Source: Alphaproteobacteria bacterium
Lineage (GTDB): Bacteria > Pseudomonadota > Alphaproteobacteria > RF32 > CAG-239
Direction: 5' to 3'
DNA length: 52,261 nt
Assembly: GCA_015062345.1 (NCBI GenBank)
Contig: SUUV01000008.1
Coordinates: forward strand, 1 to 52,261
The notes under the pieces: generated by a model
Told to the model about the DNA's origin: nothing
The model's database searches: none
What the model saw: only the letters and a program-made list of their open reading frames with translations
Shown here: positions 27,564 through 36,915 of the stretch, one piece after another
How the letters are laid out: every line of letters begins with the position of its first letter
Position numbering within the stretch: the stretch's first letter is position 1
Translations under genes and position numbers: made by a program

Positions 27564-28379
27564 CTAATTTTTTACTATCCTTGCATCATAAATGCCATAA
27601 TCTCTAATTTTTCCAAGCATAACATCAGCTTCTTCCTGATATGAAAAAGGACCGATTTTAACTCTGTAAAATGTACTGCCGTTTACATCAACAGGATTCA
27701 CCTCACCTTGCCCGAATTTAGACAACCTGTCATACAAATTTGTTGCTAAATGTTTTTGCGAAAAAGAGCCTGCTTGCACATAATATGTTGTATTTGTGCT
27801 GTTTTCTTCCGATGTAGAAGTTTTCATCACCGGAACAGGCTCAATATCCGGAACTTTTTGCCCCAATAATGCAGCTTTTAAGGCTTTACTTTCCTCGGCC
27901 AAAATATCAACCCTGACTTTGGTAATCCCCTTAGTTTGATATCCTAACAATTGAGCTCCTCTTTTTGAAATGTCAATAATGCGGTCTTTGGCATACGGAC
28001 CTCTGTCATTTACTCTTAAAACAAGCGAACGACCGTTTTCCAAGTTTGTAACTCTGACAATGGACGGCAACGGCAAAGTTCTGTGAGCAGCAGTTAATGT
28101 ATTCATATCATAAATTTCGCCGTTAGCAGTTTTTTTGGCATGAAAATCTTTGCCATACCAACTTGCCATACCCACTTCGGAATATGTATAATCTTCTTTC
28201 GGATAATACCACTTATCCAAAATTTCATAAGGTTTGCCAACCTTATACACTCCGCCATAGTTTTTGATAGCCACAGCCTGTGCCTGAGGAGAAAGTCCGC
28301 TGAGTTCAGGTGTTCCTTTGCTTGCGCATCCGCTTAAAAAAACAAGCATAAGCAAGCTCAAAATCTTAATTTTAGTCAC
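27564..28379 (-). CDS. rlpA: RlpA-like septal lipoprotein with SPOR domain
   Basis: 271 residues. Lipobox LMLVFLSGC with Cys18 as the lipidated residue. The double-psi beta-barrel runs about 70-160 (GMASWYGKDFHAKKTANGE ... TLTAAHRTLPLP ... VNDRGPYAKDRIIDISKRGA). A C-terminal SPOR domain follows (TYYVQAGSFSQKHLATNLY ... YRVKIGPFSYQEEA). SPOR binds denuded glycan strands at the septum; RlpA barrels can cleave such strands. Sorting would use the LolCD system encoded downstream on the same strand. Confidence 0.94.
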   Translation of the reverse strand: MTKIKILSLLMLVFLSGCASKGTPELSGLSPQAQAVAIKNYGGVYKVGKPYEILDKWYYPKEDYTYSEVGMASWYGKDFHAKKTANGEIYDMNTLTAAHRTLPLPSIVRVTNLENGRSLVLRVNDRGPYAKDRIIDISKRGAQLLGYQTKGITKVRVDILAEESKALKAALLGQKVPDIEPVPVMKTSTSEENSTNTTYYVQAGSFSQKHLATNLYDRLSKFGQGEVNPVDVNGSTFYRVKIGPFSYQEEADVMLGKIRDYGIYDARIVKN

Positions 28380-28467
28380 TTTTATTTTCCCGTTTCAAAT
28401 TTAGCTGTTTTTTGTAAACTACACTGTTTTTTCGCATCAGTCCAGTATGTTTTTAAAGTTGTAAAGC

Positions 28468-29742
28468 CTATTTTTTAGTTGCTTTCATAGGTTGCACCGG
28501 AACTGCAAACTTGAGTTTCGGATTATATCGTTCAATTTTTAACAACAACTGATAATCCGGATATCCGTCTTGTTGCAGTTTTGCTTTTTTTTGCAACATT
28601 TTCACCGCATTTTTGGTTTTAGGCCCCAAAATTCCGTCAATTTTAAGATTTGTTCTTAATATTTTGTTGGCAAATTTTTGAACTTTTTTAACATCATCAT
28701 TGGTAAGCGCATATTTATTTTCTGTTTTTATCGGTTTGCACTTATCCGAATTTTTAACATAATCAGCCAATTTTGACACTGCCAAAGCATAATTTTCCGA
28801 CCTGTTCCATATCATAATCCGTTTAAAATTGGGCAATATCATATAGGCCTTACCTTTTTTTCCGTCCGGAATAATAATTGAGGCCTTAAGCTCTAAATTA
28901 AAGACATTTTTATCTAATCCTTCCGGTTTAACCCCCAAATCAAACCATTGCTTAACATCTTTTACGATTTTATAGCCGGTTAAAGTATAATCAAAATTCC
29001 ACGGCAAAGCCACTTCTGTTCCCCAAGGTTCATCTTTTTTCCACCCCAACGAGCTAAGATAATTTGAGGCCGAGGCAATTGCATCATCAAACGAATCCCA
29101 AATGTCAATCACACCGTCATTATCATAATCAACGGCATAAGCATTGTAGGTTGACGGCATAAACTGAAAATGTCCCATAGCTCCTGCCCATGAGCCCATG
29201 AGTTTTTCATTTTCAAGTTCAAATTTTTCCATAATTTTTAAGACATTATACAATTCGTTTTTGAAAAATTTTGACCGCCGATTTTTGTAACTCAAATTTG
29301 TTAAGCCGTCAATGAGATGATATTTTCCCTTATTTTGCCCGAAATTTGTTTCAATTGCCCAAAAAGCCGTCAGATAATTTAACGGCACTTCATATTTATC
29401 TTCAACCTGTTGATATTTTTTTTGCAAATCTTTATAATGCTTGCGAGCAGTCTTTACCCTTTTTTCTGTAACTAACCGATTGACATAATCAACCGATGTC
29501 AAAATAAACTCGGTCTGTGATTTATCCTTTTCAACCACTTCGGAATGTTTGTGATAGTACAAATTGTCGCCATATGCTTTTTCGATGGTTTTTGGGCTAA
29601 TTCCGCGAGATATCATCTCATTTTTTAAGTTATTAAGCCATATTTTCCACTCATCAGGTATGTTTTGCTCTGCTTTTAATGGAGCAGAAAACAATAAAAA
29701 ACAACCGCAAAACAGTGCCGACAACTTTTTACTTAATTGCAT
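28468..29742 (-). CDS. mltB: Lytic murein transglycosylase B with peptidoglycan-binding domain
   Basis: 424 residues from the ATG at 29742 (MQLSKKLSALFCGCFLLFSA signal peptide). The 21-residue upstream extension is unlikely. The catalytic Glu is in FWAIETNFGQNKG. SWAGAMGHFQFMPSTYNAYA and DNDGVIDIWDSFDDAIASAS are the SLT_2 hallmarks. The C-terminal PG_binding_1 domain is VQKFANKILRTNLKIDGILG...KNAVKMLQKKA. It cleaves glycan with 1,6-anhydro product. No lipobox, so soluble periplasmic. Confidence 0.93.
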   Translation of the reverse strand: MQLSKKLSALFCGCFLLFSAPLKAEQNIPDEWKIWLNNLKNEMISRGISPKTIEKAYGDNLYYHKHSEVVEKDKSQTEFILTSVDYVNRLVTEKRVKTARKHYKDLQKKYQQVEDKYEVPLNYLTAFWAIETNFGQNKGKYHLIDGLTNLSYKNRRSKFFKNELYNVLKIMEKFELENEKLMGSWAGAMGHFQFMPSTYNAYAVDYDNDGVIDIWDSFDDAIASASNYLSSLGWKKDEPWGTEVALPWNFDYTLTGYKIVKDVKQWFDLGVKPEGLDKNVFNLELKASIIIPDGKKGKAYMILPNFKRIMIWNRSENYALAVSKLADYVKNSDKCKPIKTENKYALTNDDVKKVQKFANKILRTNLKIDGILGPKTKNAVKMLQKKAKLQQDGYPDYQLLLKIERYNPKLKFAVPVQPMKATKK

Positions 29743-29915
29743 ATTTTTCTCGCAAAAAAACTCTTTCAACCACACCAGAGTAACCCATTTTTTCTTACCT
29801 TGCAACCGAGAGTTTAGTTTATAAAGAGATTTTTTTTGTTATATTACATTTTATATGTTGACAAAAAACATCACAAATGATAACTTAAGTGTAAATTTGA
29901 ATTATTTTATATATT

Positions 29916-30518
29916 ATGACCTTATCTCAATATTATCATGCTGAAGATGCGAACAAAAGTAACATCTACGCACCGGGAGAATTGGCAAGTTTGCGCGCTT
30001 CTATCAAAGAGTTTTTTGATGGTTTTGACGAGGCTGTCAAGCAAGATTGCAAAGCTGAGGGACATCCGCTTGCTTCTGCTTTGCTATTAAATGATGCCTA
30101 CATCACAAAAGCATATCTTACCAAAAATCGTGATGCCTTGCTGGGTTTGGGGCAATATCTTCTTGATTTCAGAGGTTTTAACGATGAAATCTTGAAAGAA
30201 GCAAACTTTAACTTCATCGGCCTGACGCATATGGTTTTCACTTACGGATATGCTTTCAATGAAGCACATTTCAGGCTTTTGGAGCTTTCAAAATCAATGA
30301 GGCGCTATGCAACTCTGTTGCCGTATAAGGACAATGTGGCAAATTTTATAATTGCCAACTTTAATGATTTTACGGATGCTGAGCTTAAAGCCACTTTCAA
30401 AGAGCTTAAAGCAACCAAGAAAAGAATAGAGAAAAAAGGCTTCAAACTGAAATACTACACAAGTATTGATATTCTCTACAAGCTCATAAAAAGCAAATTC
30501 TCGTTTTTCAACCGGTAA
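29916..30518 (+). CDS. Unknown helical cytoplasmic protein
   Basis: 200 residues, no signal peptide or membrane segment, mostly helical and charged. The C-terminal third is Lys-rich (ELKATKKRIEKKGFKLKYY). I do not recognise a family. A TTGACA box (29858-29863) and a weak TAACTT 17 bases later may be its promoter; no Shine-Dalgarno is visible before the ATG, where the sequence is ATTTTATATATT. It is a single-gene unit with its own terminator. The lack of ribosome binding site is shared with the small gene at 46745. Confidence 0.7.
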   Translation: MTLSQYYHAEDANKSNIYAPGELASLRASIKEFFDGFDEAVKQDCKAEGHPLASALLLNDAYITKAYLTKNRDALLGLGQYLLDFRGFNDEILKEANFNFIGLTHMVFTYGYAFNEAHFRLLELSKSMRRYATLLPYKDNVANFIIANFNDFTDAELKATFKELKATKKRIEKKGFKLKYYTSIDILYKLIKSKFSFFNR

Positions 30519-30524
30519 CCTATT

Positions 30525-30558
30525 ACACTCTCGATATATAAATCGAGAGTGTTTTTTT
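30525..30558 (+). terminator. Intrinsic terminator after the 29916 gene
   Basis: An 11-bp perfect stem ACACTCTCGAT (30525-30535) / ATCGAGAGTGT (30542-30552) is followed by a run of T. Confidence 0.93.
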
Positions 30559-30585
30559 ATAGCATATTTATAATCTGCGCAGATA

Positions 30586-30723
30586 TACCTCAAATTTGAT
30601 TTAAATTCACATTTAGACTCTTTTTACTTGCAAAAAAAAAAACGGTTTATGATGTGATGTGAAAGGGCGTTTTTGCACCTTTCAAGTACATTTAAACTTA
30701 ATTTTTGTAAAGGAATTAAAATT
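30586..30723 (+). promoter_or_regulatory. Cassette promoter and 5' leader, copy 4
   Basis: TACCTCAAATTTGATTTAA opens the block. TTGCAA (30628-30633), an 11-A tract, TATGAT (30648-30653): spacer 14, one shorter than the other copies because the A-run is one shorter. Leader stem TGAAAGG (30660-30666) pairs with CCTTTCA (30678-30684). GTAAAGGA precedes the ATG at 30724. Confidence 0.77.
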
Positions 30724-31218
30724 ATGAGAAAATATTTTCTTTTGAGCGCTGTGGCTTTAATGATTTCAGGCACAGCAAATGCAACAACCGACTATGCTGA
30801 AGTAACAGCTAAGGCTACCATTCAAGTAGCCGGAAGTCTTGATTGTACTGATTTAAATTTCGGTACTATTGTTGTTAAACAAAACAATGCTGACATATCT
30901 CTACCGTTTAATGAGATTGGTTTTCCTGATGATTATTCTTCTGATATTTTATCAATCAGTGGTATTGATGGTACTGAAGGTGTTTGTTTAGCCTCAGTTC
31001 ATTCAGGTTCAGAAGAGAACATATCCGTTTCTGAAACAGTAACTCTTACAGGTACTACCAACCCTACCAATAAGATGACTGTCTTGTTAGATGCTTATGA
31101 AGGTATCGATGATGGTGATGGTTATAAGATTGTTTTATATAATTCTATACTACAAATTCCGGCAAAAGTTCAACCTGATACATACACAGGTTCATTTACC
31201 GTATCATTTACTTACTAA
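30724..31218 (+). CDS. Secreted pilin-like (DUF4402-like) cassette protein, copy 4
   Basis: 164 residues from the ATG at 30724. Signal peptide MRKYFLLSAVALMISGTANA, cut before TTDYAEVTA. The first 45 mature residues are very like copy 3 (AKATIQVAGSLDCTDLNFGT), then the sequences diverge. Two cysteines only (LDCTD, GVCLAS). Ends PDTYTGSFTVSFTY. DUF4402-like fold inferred from FGTI and the closing strand. Probably an exported surface subunit. Confidence 0.8.
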   Translation: MRKYFLLSAVALMISGTANATTDYAEVTAKATIQVAGSLDCTDLNFGTIVVKQNNADISLPFNEIGFPDDYSSDILSISGIDGTEGVCLASVHSGSEENISVSETVTLTGTTNPTNKMTVLLDAYEGIDDGDGYKIVLYNSILQIPAKVQPDTYTGSFTVSFTY

Positions 31219-31226
31219 TCACATCA

Positions 31227-31260
31227 AAACACCCTCTGATTTTTATTTCAGAGGGTGTTT
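31227..31260. terminator. Bidirectional terminator, cassette copy 4 / 31268 gene
   Basis: A 13-bp perfect stem AAACACCCTCTGA (31227-31239) / TCAGAGGGTGTTT (31248-31260) lies between convergent genes and has T-rich flanks on both strands. Confidence 0.9.
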
Positions 31261-31267
31261 CTCATTT

Positions 31268-32152
31268 CTACCAGAATTGATAATTTGTTTTATATCCCAA
31301 CGACAAGCCGACTGTGGTATCACTTCTTGATTTTTCAGCCCCTCTTGATTTTGCCAAGTGATAATTTACAAACGGAGCAAACGACAAACCGTTTACAATT
31401 TCAACATCTATACGATTATTGGTTTCAAGTTCATACTTATAATCGGTGCGTTCGTATTTATCATATTCAAAGAAATGACGATAATATCCGTCTGATACAA
31501 ACTTCATATCTTCTTTGATATCATACTCAAACTTATAACCGATTTCGGCACCGGTTTTCATATTTGTATCGCCGTATGTAAAATCTGCTTCTTCAACAAG
31601 GGCAGCATATAATTCTTTGAAGTGTTTGCCTTCATAAAGTTTCAGACCTGCTTTACCACGCAAGATTTTTGTACGATAATCATCACCGTCTTCGGCGGTA
31701 AATGTGGTAAATTCGGTTTGATAACCAAGGCTTACAAACGGACCGATTATACCTTCTTCGAGCTCCCACATTTTTTTGGTAAAATCGGTTGTAAACAAAA
31801 TTTTATCGGCATTTTCACTTTCGGTTGTTTCGCCGTCTTCGGTGGTTTTGCTCTCGCCATATTCCATAAACAAGCTGTTAAGCCAAATCATATTATCGGT
31901 TGCATATTCTATATTACCGTCAAAAATGCCGGTAAACACTTCTTGTTCATCTGAGCTGAAAGTTCCCGGATAATTATCTTCTTCATCTTTATTGGTAACA
32001 CTGTTTTGATTATATTGAAGCGCAATACGATTTAAATTTGCCTTTAGCGAACTTGTTGCTTCTTCAACAACATCTTGTCCGTTATCGGCCATAACACATG
32101 TTGCCGGCAACATAAACACTCCGGCAAGTAATACACTGTAAAATTTTGACAT
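31268..32152 (-). CDS. Probable outer-membrane beta-barrel protein
   Basis: 294 residues. Signal peptide ending in TCVMADNG. The mature part has many amphipathic strands (FVSLGYQTEFTTF, AEIGYKFEYDI, DGYYRHFFEYDKY, LSFAPFVNYHLA) and acidic loops (TTEDGETTESENADK). It ends in VGLSLGYKTNYQFW, a C-terminal aromatic as in Bam substrates. Length fits a 10-14 strand barrel. I do not recognise a specific family. RBS AAAGGAAA precedes the ATG at 32152. Confidence 0.7.
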   Translation of the reverse strand: MSKFYSVLLAGVFMLPATCVMADNGQDVVEEATSSLKANLNRIALQYNQNSVTNKDEEDNYPGTFSSDEQEVFTGIFDGNIEYATDNMIWLNSLFMEYGESKTTEDGETTESENADKILFTTDFTKKMWELEEGIIGPFVSLGYQTEFTTFTAEDGDDYRTKILRGKAGLKLYEGKHFKELYAALVEEADFTYGDTNMKTGAEIGYKFEYDIKEDMKFVSDGYYRHFFEYDKYERTDYKYELETNNRIDVEIVNGLSFAPFVNYHLAKSRGAEKSRSDTTVGLSLGYKTNYQFW

Positions 32153-32241
32153 TCAATTTCCTTTCAAGTTTAAACAACTACCGAAAGGATATATCATATT
32201 ATGTTACAATAAAGCTTTTTCTTCAACTTTATAACAACATA

Positions 32242-33075
32242 TTATTTATCAAAGACAACTTTATAGGCAATTGCCAGTTTATCTTTGGTCTTAATTACGG
32301 GTTTTGGCGACATAATTTCCCAACCTCTATTTTGCATAATATCAAAATAGCGCTTATAAATATGCAAAATAAACCTCAAAGGACGGGTGATTTTTTTATC
32401 GGCAGTTTGCAAAATTTCAAATGCGGTTTCAAAATCCGATGCAGCAAAACGCGCCAAAATTTCTCTGATACCGACCAAATTTTTATCCGTAACCGCTGTT
32501 AACGGCTCAGTTGATGAAATACCGGCTTGTTTTAAAAGCTCAATTGGCATATAAAGGTGTCCGTTTAAAGCATCTTCTTTTACATCTTTTAACACATTGG
32601 TTACAAACATTGCCCTGCCAAAGCTTTGCGCCAATTGGCGTTTTTTTTCTTCTTCCAAAATTCCCATAATTGAAAGCGTTATATAAGCCGGAATTTCTGC
32701 CACCCCATTGCAATATTGATAAAATGTTTCATAATCGGGAGCTTTTAAGCTTTCGGGAAAATCAAGCATGGCGGCATTTAAAATTTTAGTAAAATCTTCT
32801 TTTTTAATTTTAAAACGCATACAATTTTTGTAAATTTTCCGCCCAATATTGCTTACCGGAACTTTTTTATCATAAATATTGACAAGTTCTTGTTGCCACG
32901 CATTTAAAATTTCTAACTTTTCCGCATCATCTAAATTGCCGTCCACCACATTGTCAATGTGTTTACAAAAAGCGTATAAAGTATAAATTGCTTCTCTTTT
33001 GGCTTTCGGCAAACCTTGCATACACCAAAACATTGTAGCTTGTGATTTTCTTACCAATTTTCCGACAGAACTCAT
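32242..33075 (-). CDS. Squalene/phytoene synthase family protein
   Basis: 277 residues. The first Asp-rich motif is HIDNVVDG (DxxxD) in YTLYAFCKHIDNVVDG and the second is LKDVKEDALNGHLYMP, so both metal sites are present. The family condenses two prenyl diphosphates head to head (hopanoid HpnC/HpnD, phytoene synthase) and also includes the catalysis-independent NDUFAF6 complex I assembly factors. No other hopanoid or carotenoid gene is in the window. It starts directly after the stop of a second, degenerate-looking relative. Product unknown. Confidence 0.85.
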   Translation of the reverse strand: MSSVGKLVRKSQATMFWCMQGLPKAKREAIYTLYAFCKHIDNVVDGNLDDAEKLEILNAWQQELVNIYDKKVPVSNIGRKIYKNCMRFKIKKEDFTKILNAAMLDFPESLKAPDYETFYQYCNGVAEIPAYITLSIMGILEEEKKRQLAQSFGRAMFVTNVLKDVKEDALNGHLYMPIELLKQAGISSTEPLTAVTDKNLVGIREILARFAASDFETAFEILQTADKKITRPLRFILHIYKRYFDIMQNRGWEIMSPKPVIKTKDKLAIAYKVVFDK

Positions 33076-33762
33076 CTAAACACCTTTTACATTTAATGTT
33101 CTAACTTTTGTAAAGAAATATTTAAAAAGAGCATATACCAATATTTTACTTAAGTCAATCTTTGTAAGATTTAAAGGCTCTTTTCTTTTGATTTTATCAA
33201 TGTACACATTCAGCAATTTTACAAAATAGCACACCTTAAACCTTAACTTTGCATACTTAATCAGCATCGGCAAAATTTGTGCATCTTTTAAAAATCCATA
33301 TAATTTGCTTAATTGATTTTTATCATTAAAAGATATCAAACCGGCGCACATTGTAAGCGAAGCAAAAGGCATATAAACCGACATATTCAAATTATTCAAA
33401 ACCATAATCATTCGGGCTGTTAAAGATGTGAAAAGTTGCATAAAATGTAAGTTATCATCTTTTTTTAAGACCAATTTTTTAAATGATGTCACCATATCGG
33501 ACAATAATGAAAGAGAAATATTTTCATTGATAAAAGCCTGTTGCAATTTGGCAATTAAATTGTTTTTTAATGCACATGGCTTAAAAATTTGCCGATACAA
33601 CAAATCAAACTTTTTAAGCCTGATATCAGAGCTTATTTGTTCATTTTGTGCCGATTTTATCCCCAACTTGGCAAAACGCAGATACAACAAAATAATGTTT
33701 TGTTGACTTTCGGGTACTGATTTTATGATATATTTTTCGAACAATGCAAAAAAATTATCCAT
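33076..33762 (-). CDS. Unknown; possible degenerate squalene/phytoene-synthase relative
   Basis: 228 residues, helical, basic, no signal peptide. No family is certain. The layout of helices (LSLLSDMVTSFKKLVLKK, LFTSLTARMIMVLNNL, LTMCAGLISFNDKNQLSKLY) faintly tracks the synthase fold, but the DxxxD and D-x-x-E-D motifs are missing. It overlaps trmFO by eight bases and its stop abuts the ATG of the intact synthase, so all three are one operon. A pseudo-enzyme partner of the neighbour is one reading; a structure prediction would decide. Confidence 0.6.
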   Translation of the reverse strand: MDNFFALFEKYIIKSVPESQQNIILLYLRFAKLGIKSAQNEQISSDIRLKKFDLLYRQIFKPCALKNNLIAKLQQAFINENISLSLLSDMVTSFKKLVLKKDDNLHFMQLFTSLTARMIMVLNNLNMSVYMPFASLTMCAGLISFNDKNQLSKLYGFLKDAQILPMLIKYAKLRFKVCYFVKLLNVYIDKIKRKEPLNLTKIDLSKILVYALFKYFFTKVRTLNVKGV

Positions 33763-35107
33763 TAATTTGCTCCAACCATGTGCCTAAATCTTTAAGAGCT
33801 CGCTTGCAATAAAATTCTTTGCGTTCCATACCTTTTAATTTGCGTTTTTTACCGTTTGGTGTAATTTGCAACTCAATATCCGGAAAAAGTCCGAAATTTA
33901 TATTCATCGGTTGATAATTTTTTATATCCGTATCATCGCTTAAGTGCTTTAACATTGAGCCCAGAGCCGTTGTATAAGGAGGTAAAACAGGCTCTTTATT
34001 ATTTATCAGGCAAAATGCAAAATAGCCCGCAAGCATACCGATAGAGGCACTTTCAACATAGCCTTCACAACCTGTAATTTGACCGGCAAACATAATGTTA
34101 GGTTGTTTTTTTAATCTTAAAAACTTATCCAAAAGCACGGGACTTTTGATAAATGTATTTTTATGAATTCCGCCAAGTCTTGCAAATTCGGCATTTTCAA
34201 GTCCCGGAATTTTTCTAAAAATCCTTTCTTGTTCGCCATATTTAAGCTTGGTTTGAAACCCTACCAAATTGCGCAATGTATCCTCTTTGTTATCTTGACG
34301 AAGCTGTACAACCGCAAACGGCTTTTCAGAGCTGTTAGGATTGGTTAAACCCACAGGTTTTAACGGACCGAAAACAAGTGTATCAACTCCTCGTTCTGCC
34401 ATAACCTCAATGGGTAAACATCCGTCAAAATAATTTGGCTTTTCAAACTCGTGAAATTCAACCTTTTGAGCCTTTAACAACTCATCAACAAAGTCATAAT
34501 ATTGCTCTTTGGTCATCGGACAGTTGATATAATCTTTACTTTCGCCTTTATCATAGCGAGACTGATACCAAGCTTTGGAAAAATCTACACTTTCGGTATA
34601 TACAACCGGCGCAATGGCATCATAAAATGAAAGTGTTTGGTGGTCGATAATTTTTAACAAATCTTGCGCCAAGCTTTCAGAAGTTAACGGTCCGGTGGCA
34701 ACAATGCACAAACCGTTATTAATATCGGGAAGTTTTTCAATTTCCTGATGCACAATTTCAAGATTAGGGTGATTTTTGAGTTTATCGGTAACAAACTCGG
34801 CAAAAGCTTCTCTATCAACGGCCAAAGCTCCGCCTGCAGGAACTTTTGCGATTTTAGCCGCATCCATTATCAAAGAGCCGAAACGACGCATTTCTTCATG
34901 CATAAGCCCCACCGCATTGTGTTCGAAGTCGTCCGAGCGCAACGAGTTTGAACAAACAAGTTCGGCAAAATTTTTGCTTTTATGCGCAGGAGACATTTTT
35001 AAAGGTTTCATATCATAAAGTTTAACTTTTATACCTCGTTTAAGAAGTTGCCATGCAGCTTCCGAACCTGCTAATCCCGCACCGATAATTGTTACTTGTT
35101 CAGTCAT
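33755..35107 (-). CDS. trmFO: Folate-dependent tRNA m5U54 methyltransferase TrmFO
   Basis: 450 residues. FAD-binding start VTIIGAGLAGSEAAWQLLKR, then SPAHKSKNFAELVCSNSLRS (catalytic-Cys region), PAGGALAVDREAF, and the C-terminal second nucleotide region MFAGQITGCEGYVESASIG. It uses methylene-tetrahydrofolate and FADH2 to make ribothymidine in the tRNA T-loop. It heads an operon with the two synthase-like genes. Length is standard. Confidence 0.97.
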   Translation of the reverse strand: MTEQVTIIGAGLAGSEAAWQLLKRGIKVKLYDMKPLKMSPAHKSKNFAELVCSNSLRSDDFEHNAVGLMHEEMRRFGSLIMDAAKIAKVPAGGALAVDREAFAEFVTDKLKNHPNLEIVHQEIEKLPDINNGLCIVATGPLTSESLAQDLLKIIDHQTLSFYDAIAPVVYTESVDFSKAWYQSRYDKGESKDYINCPMTKEQYYDFVDELLKAQKVEFHEFEKPNYFDGCLPIEVMAERGVDTLVFGPLKPVGLTNPNSSEKPFAVVQLRQDNKEDTLRNLVGFQTKLKYGEQERIFRKIPGLENAEFARLGGIHKNTFIKSPVLLDKFLRLKKQPNIMFAGQITGCEGYVESASIGMLAGYFAFCLINNKEPVLPPYTTALGSMLKHLSDDTDIKNYQPMNINFGLFPDIELQITPNGKKRKLKGMERKEFYCKRALKDLGTWLEQING

Positions 35108-35225
35108 TTTCTTCCCGATAAATTAAAAAAACTTTTTGTTTTGTAGCTTTTTTTTCTCAATTTGTAAATAATTTTTTAAATGTATCCGTGTTATTCTGCC
35201 AAAAGTCATTTTATGAGGTTAATCT

Positions 35226-36263
35226 ATGAGTAAGTTATATTTAGGTTTTGCTCTTATGCTGTTTTCCTTGAATGTTTACGCACAAGGAACACCTGATTTA
35301 TTAGATGCAAAAGAAAAACAAATTATCATTTCCGATGATTTAAATTTTGATGATGAAAAAGTTGATGCTTTTGGTAATGAAATTAAGATAAAACCGCAAA
35401 TTATCACAAAAAAAGGCTCAACGGAGGTTGCAAAAGTCATAACTTCGGAATCATCTGCCGACGATAACTTAAAACTCAACACAAGAAAATCTTTAACCGA
35501 TAATTTAAAAGAAAATGCCGAAGATACCAATAATCAGTCAAATGCCACAACTTGGATTGGCAGCGGATATAATGCTCTAAAAGAATTAGCCGGTAAAAAA
35601 AGTGAAGAAAAAAGTAACCCCTTGTCCGAAATGTTGGAAGAAAGCAAAGGTCAAAACAGAAAATCAAATGTTTCGGTTTTTGACATTTCAGGTGTTATGC
35701 TCCGAATGAGTCTTAAACAAGCCGAAGATGCTTTAAGTAAAATCGGTTACAAAAAAATAAGCCAAAAAATGGATATCCCGAACTTTATCAAATGGCGTAA
35801 TGAAGAAACTTGCCGTAACAACGGCATTGTCGGATATGAAAGATTAAACAGTTGCGTTATTGAGATTGCTCGAAAAAACAACTATGAATATGTTTCTGAA
35901 GTAGAATTTAACAAATTTGACACCAAAGAAAGTATGATGATATTTTTAACCAGCAATTTTACCGGAAATAAAATATATAAAATCACCTATCGCACAGAAG
36001 CCGCAAATATGGCCGGAAACAGTGCAAAAGCACTATATTTGCGCAACATTAAGGTTTATGATTTTTGGAAAAAAATCAACCAAAAATACGGTGAACCGGA
36101 TAATAAGCAAGATGTCATCTGGGGACTCGGAAGCAACAAACCGTATATGAAAGCCGTTACCGGAGCTTTGCTTTTGGAAGACCCGATGTTAAAAGAGCTC
36201 GATTATACCCGCATGTCGCGTGAAGACCAAAGATTTATGAACACTGATTTATACACATTTTAA
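35226..36263 (+). CDS. Secreted protein of unknown function
   Basis: 345 residues. Signal peptide MSKLYLGFALMLFSLNVYA, cut before QGTPD. A low-complexity acidic/polar region (about 25-140) leads to a folded C-terminal domain (about 150-345) starting VFDISGVMLRMSLKQAEDAL and carrying two Cys (ETCRNN, NSCVIE). I do not recognise a family. The MSLKQAEDALSKIGYK segment resembles short periplasmic domains in which a small helix begins a ligand-binding fold, but this is weak. RBS TGAGGT is placed 6 bases before the ATG. It is 10 bp upstream of chpT, so probably co-transcribed. Confidence 0.7.
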   Translation: MSKLYLGFALMLFSLNVYAQGTPDLLDAKEKQIIISDDLNFDDEKVDAFGNEIKIKPQIITKKGSTEVAKVITSESSADDNLKLNTRKSLTDNLKENAEDTNNQSNATTWIGSGYNALKELAGKKSEEKSNPLSEMLEESKGQNRKSNVSVFDISGVMLRMSLKQAEDALSKIGYKKISQKMDIPNFIKWRNEETCRNNGIVGYERLNSCVIEIARKNNYEYVSEVEFNKFDTKESMMIFLTSNFTGNKIYKITYRTEAANMAGNSAKALYLRNIKVYDFWKKINQKYGEPDNKQDVIWGLGSNKPYMKAVTGALLLEDPMLKELDYTRMSREDQRFMNTDLYTF

Positions 36264-36273
36264 GGAAAATAAT

Positions 36274-36891
36274 ATGCCACAAAGTTTTTCATCTACACAA
36301 GTTGCAGAACTTATTTGCACACGCATCAGTCATGATTTAATCGGCAACATCGGCGCCGTATCAAATGCGGTTGAACTTTTAGATGACGATCCCGAAAGCA
36401 TAGAAGATGTTAAACCGATTTTAGAAATCAGTTCTAAAGTTTTATCCGACAGATTAAAGTTCTTTCGTTTGGCCTTCGGACTTAACAATGCAACTCTTAA
36501 AAATGTTGAAGAATTAAGCAAAATTGCCCAAAACTATGTACAAACTCTCGGTAATCGAAATTTTCCGATTAATCTGGATATAAAAATTAACAATGTGCAA
36601 ATTTATAAAATTGTGCTTTTAGGCATTATGAGTTTGACAGATGTGTTTATCAAAGGCGGAAAACTGTGCGTAACCGAAAATTCCGAGGGATTAGATTTTA
36701 TCGCCTCGTCAGATTTTTCTCTTTCCAAGCCCAAATTGCAAAATCTGCAAAATGTATTGCAAGGCATATTGCCCGATGAAAATCCGGCTCAATATGCTCA
36801 AACGGTATATTTGCAAAGTATGTTGCACAACTTGGGCATTACCGTTAAAGCAAGTTTTTCCGAATTTGAAGCCAAACTTCAAATTGCATAA
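36274..36891 (+). CDS. chpT: Histidine phosphotransferase ChpT
   Basis: 205 residues. The dimerisation helix carries the phospho-accepting histidine in ICTRISHDLIGNIGAVSNAV (His20), a near match to the ChpT signature. A degenerate HATPase-like domain follows with no ATP-binding G boxes. ChpT passes phosphate from CckA to CtrA and CpdR and controls the alphaproteobacterial cell cycle. cckA and ctrA are not in the window. This gene is the best taxonomic marker here. Confidence 0.92.
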   Translation: MPQSFSSTQVAELICTRISHDLIGNIGAVSNAVELLDDDPESIEDVKPILEISSKVLSDRLKFFRLAFGLNNATLKNVEELSKIAQNYVQTLGNRNFPINLDIKINNVQIYKIVLLGIMSLTDVFIKGGKLCVTENSEGLDFIASSDFSLSKPKLQNLQNVLQGILPDENPAQYAQTVYLQSMLHNLGITVKASFSEFEAKLQIA

Positions 36892-36915
36892 ACCGTTTAA
36901 GTTGGTTTTAAGCTG

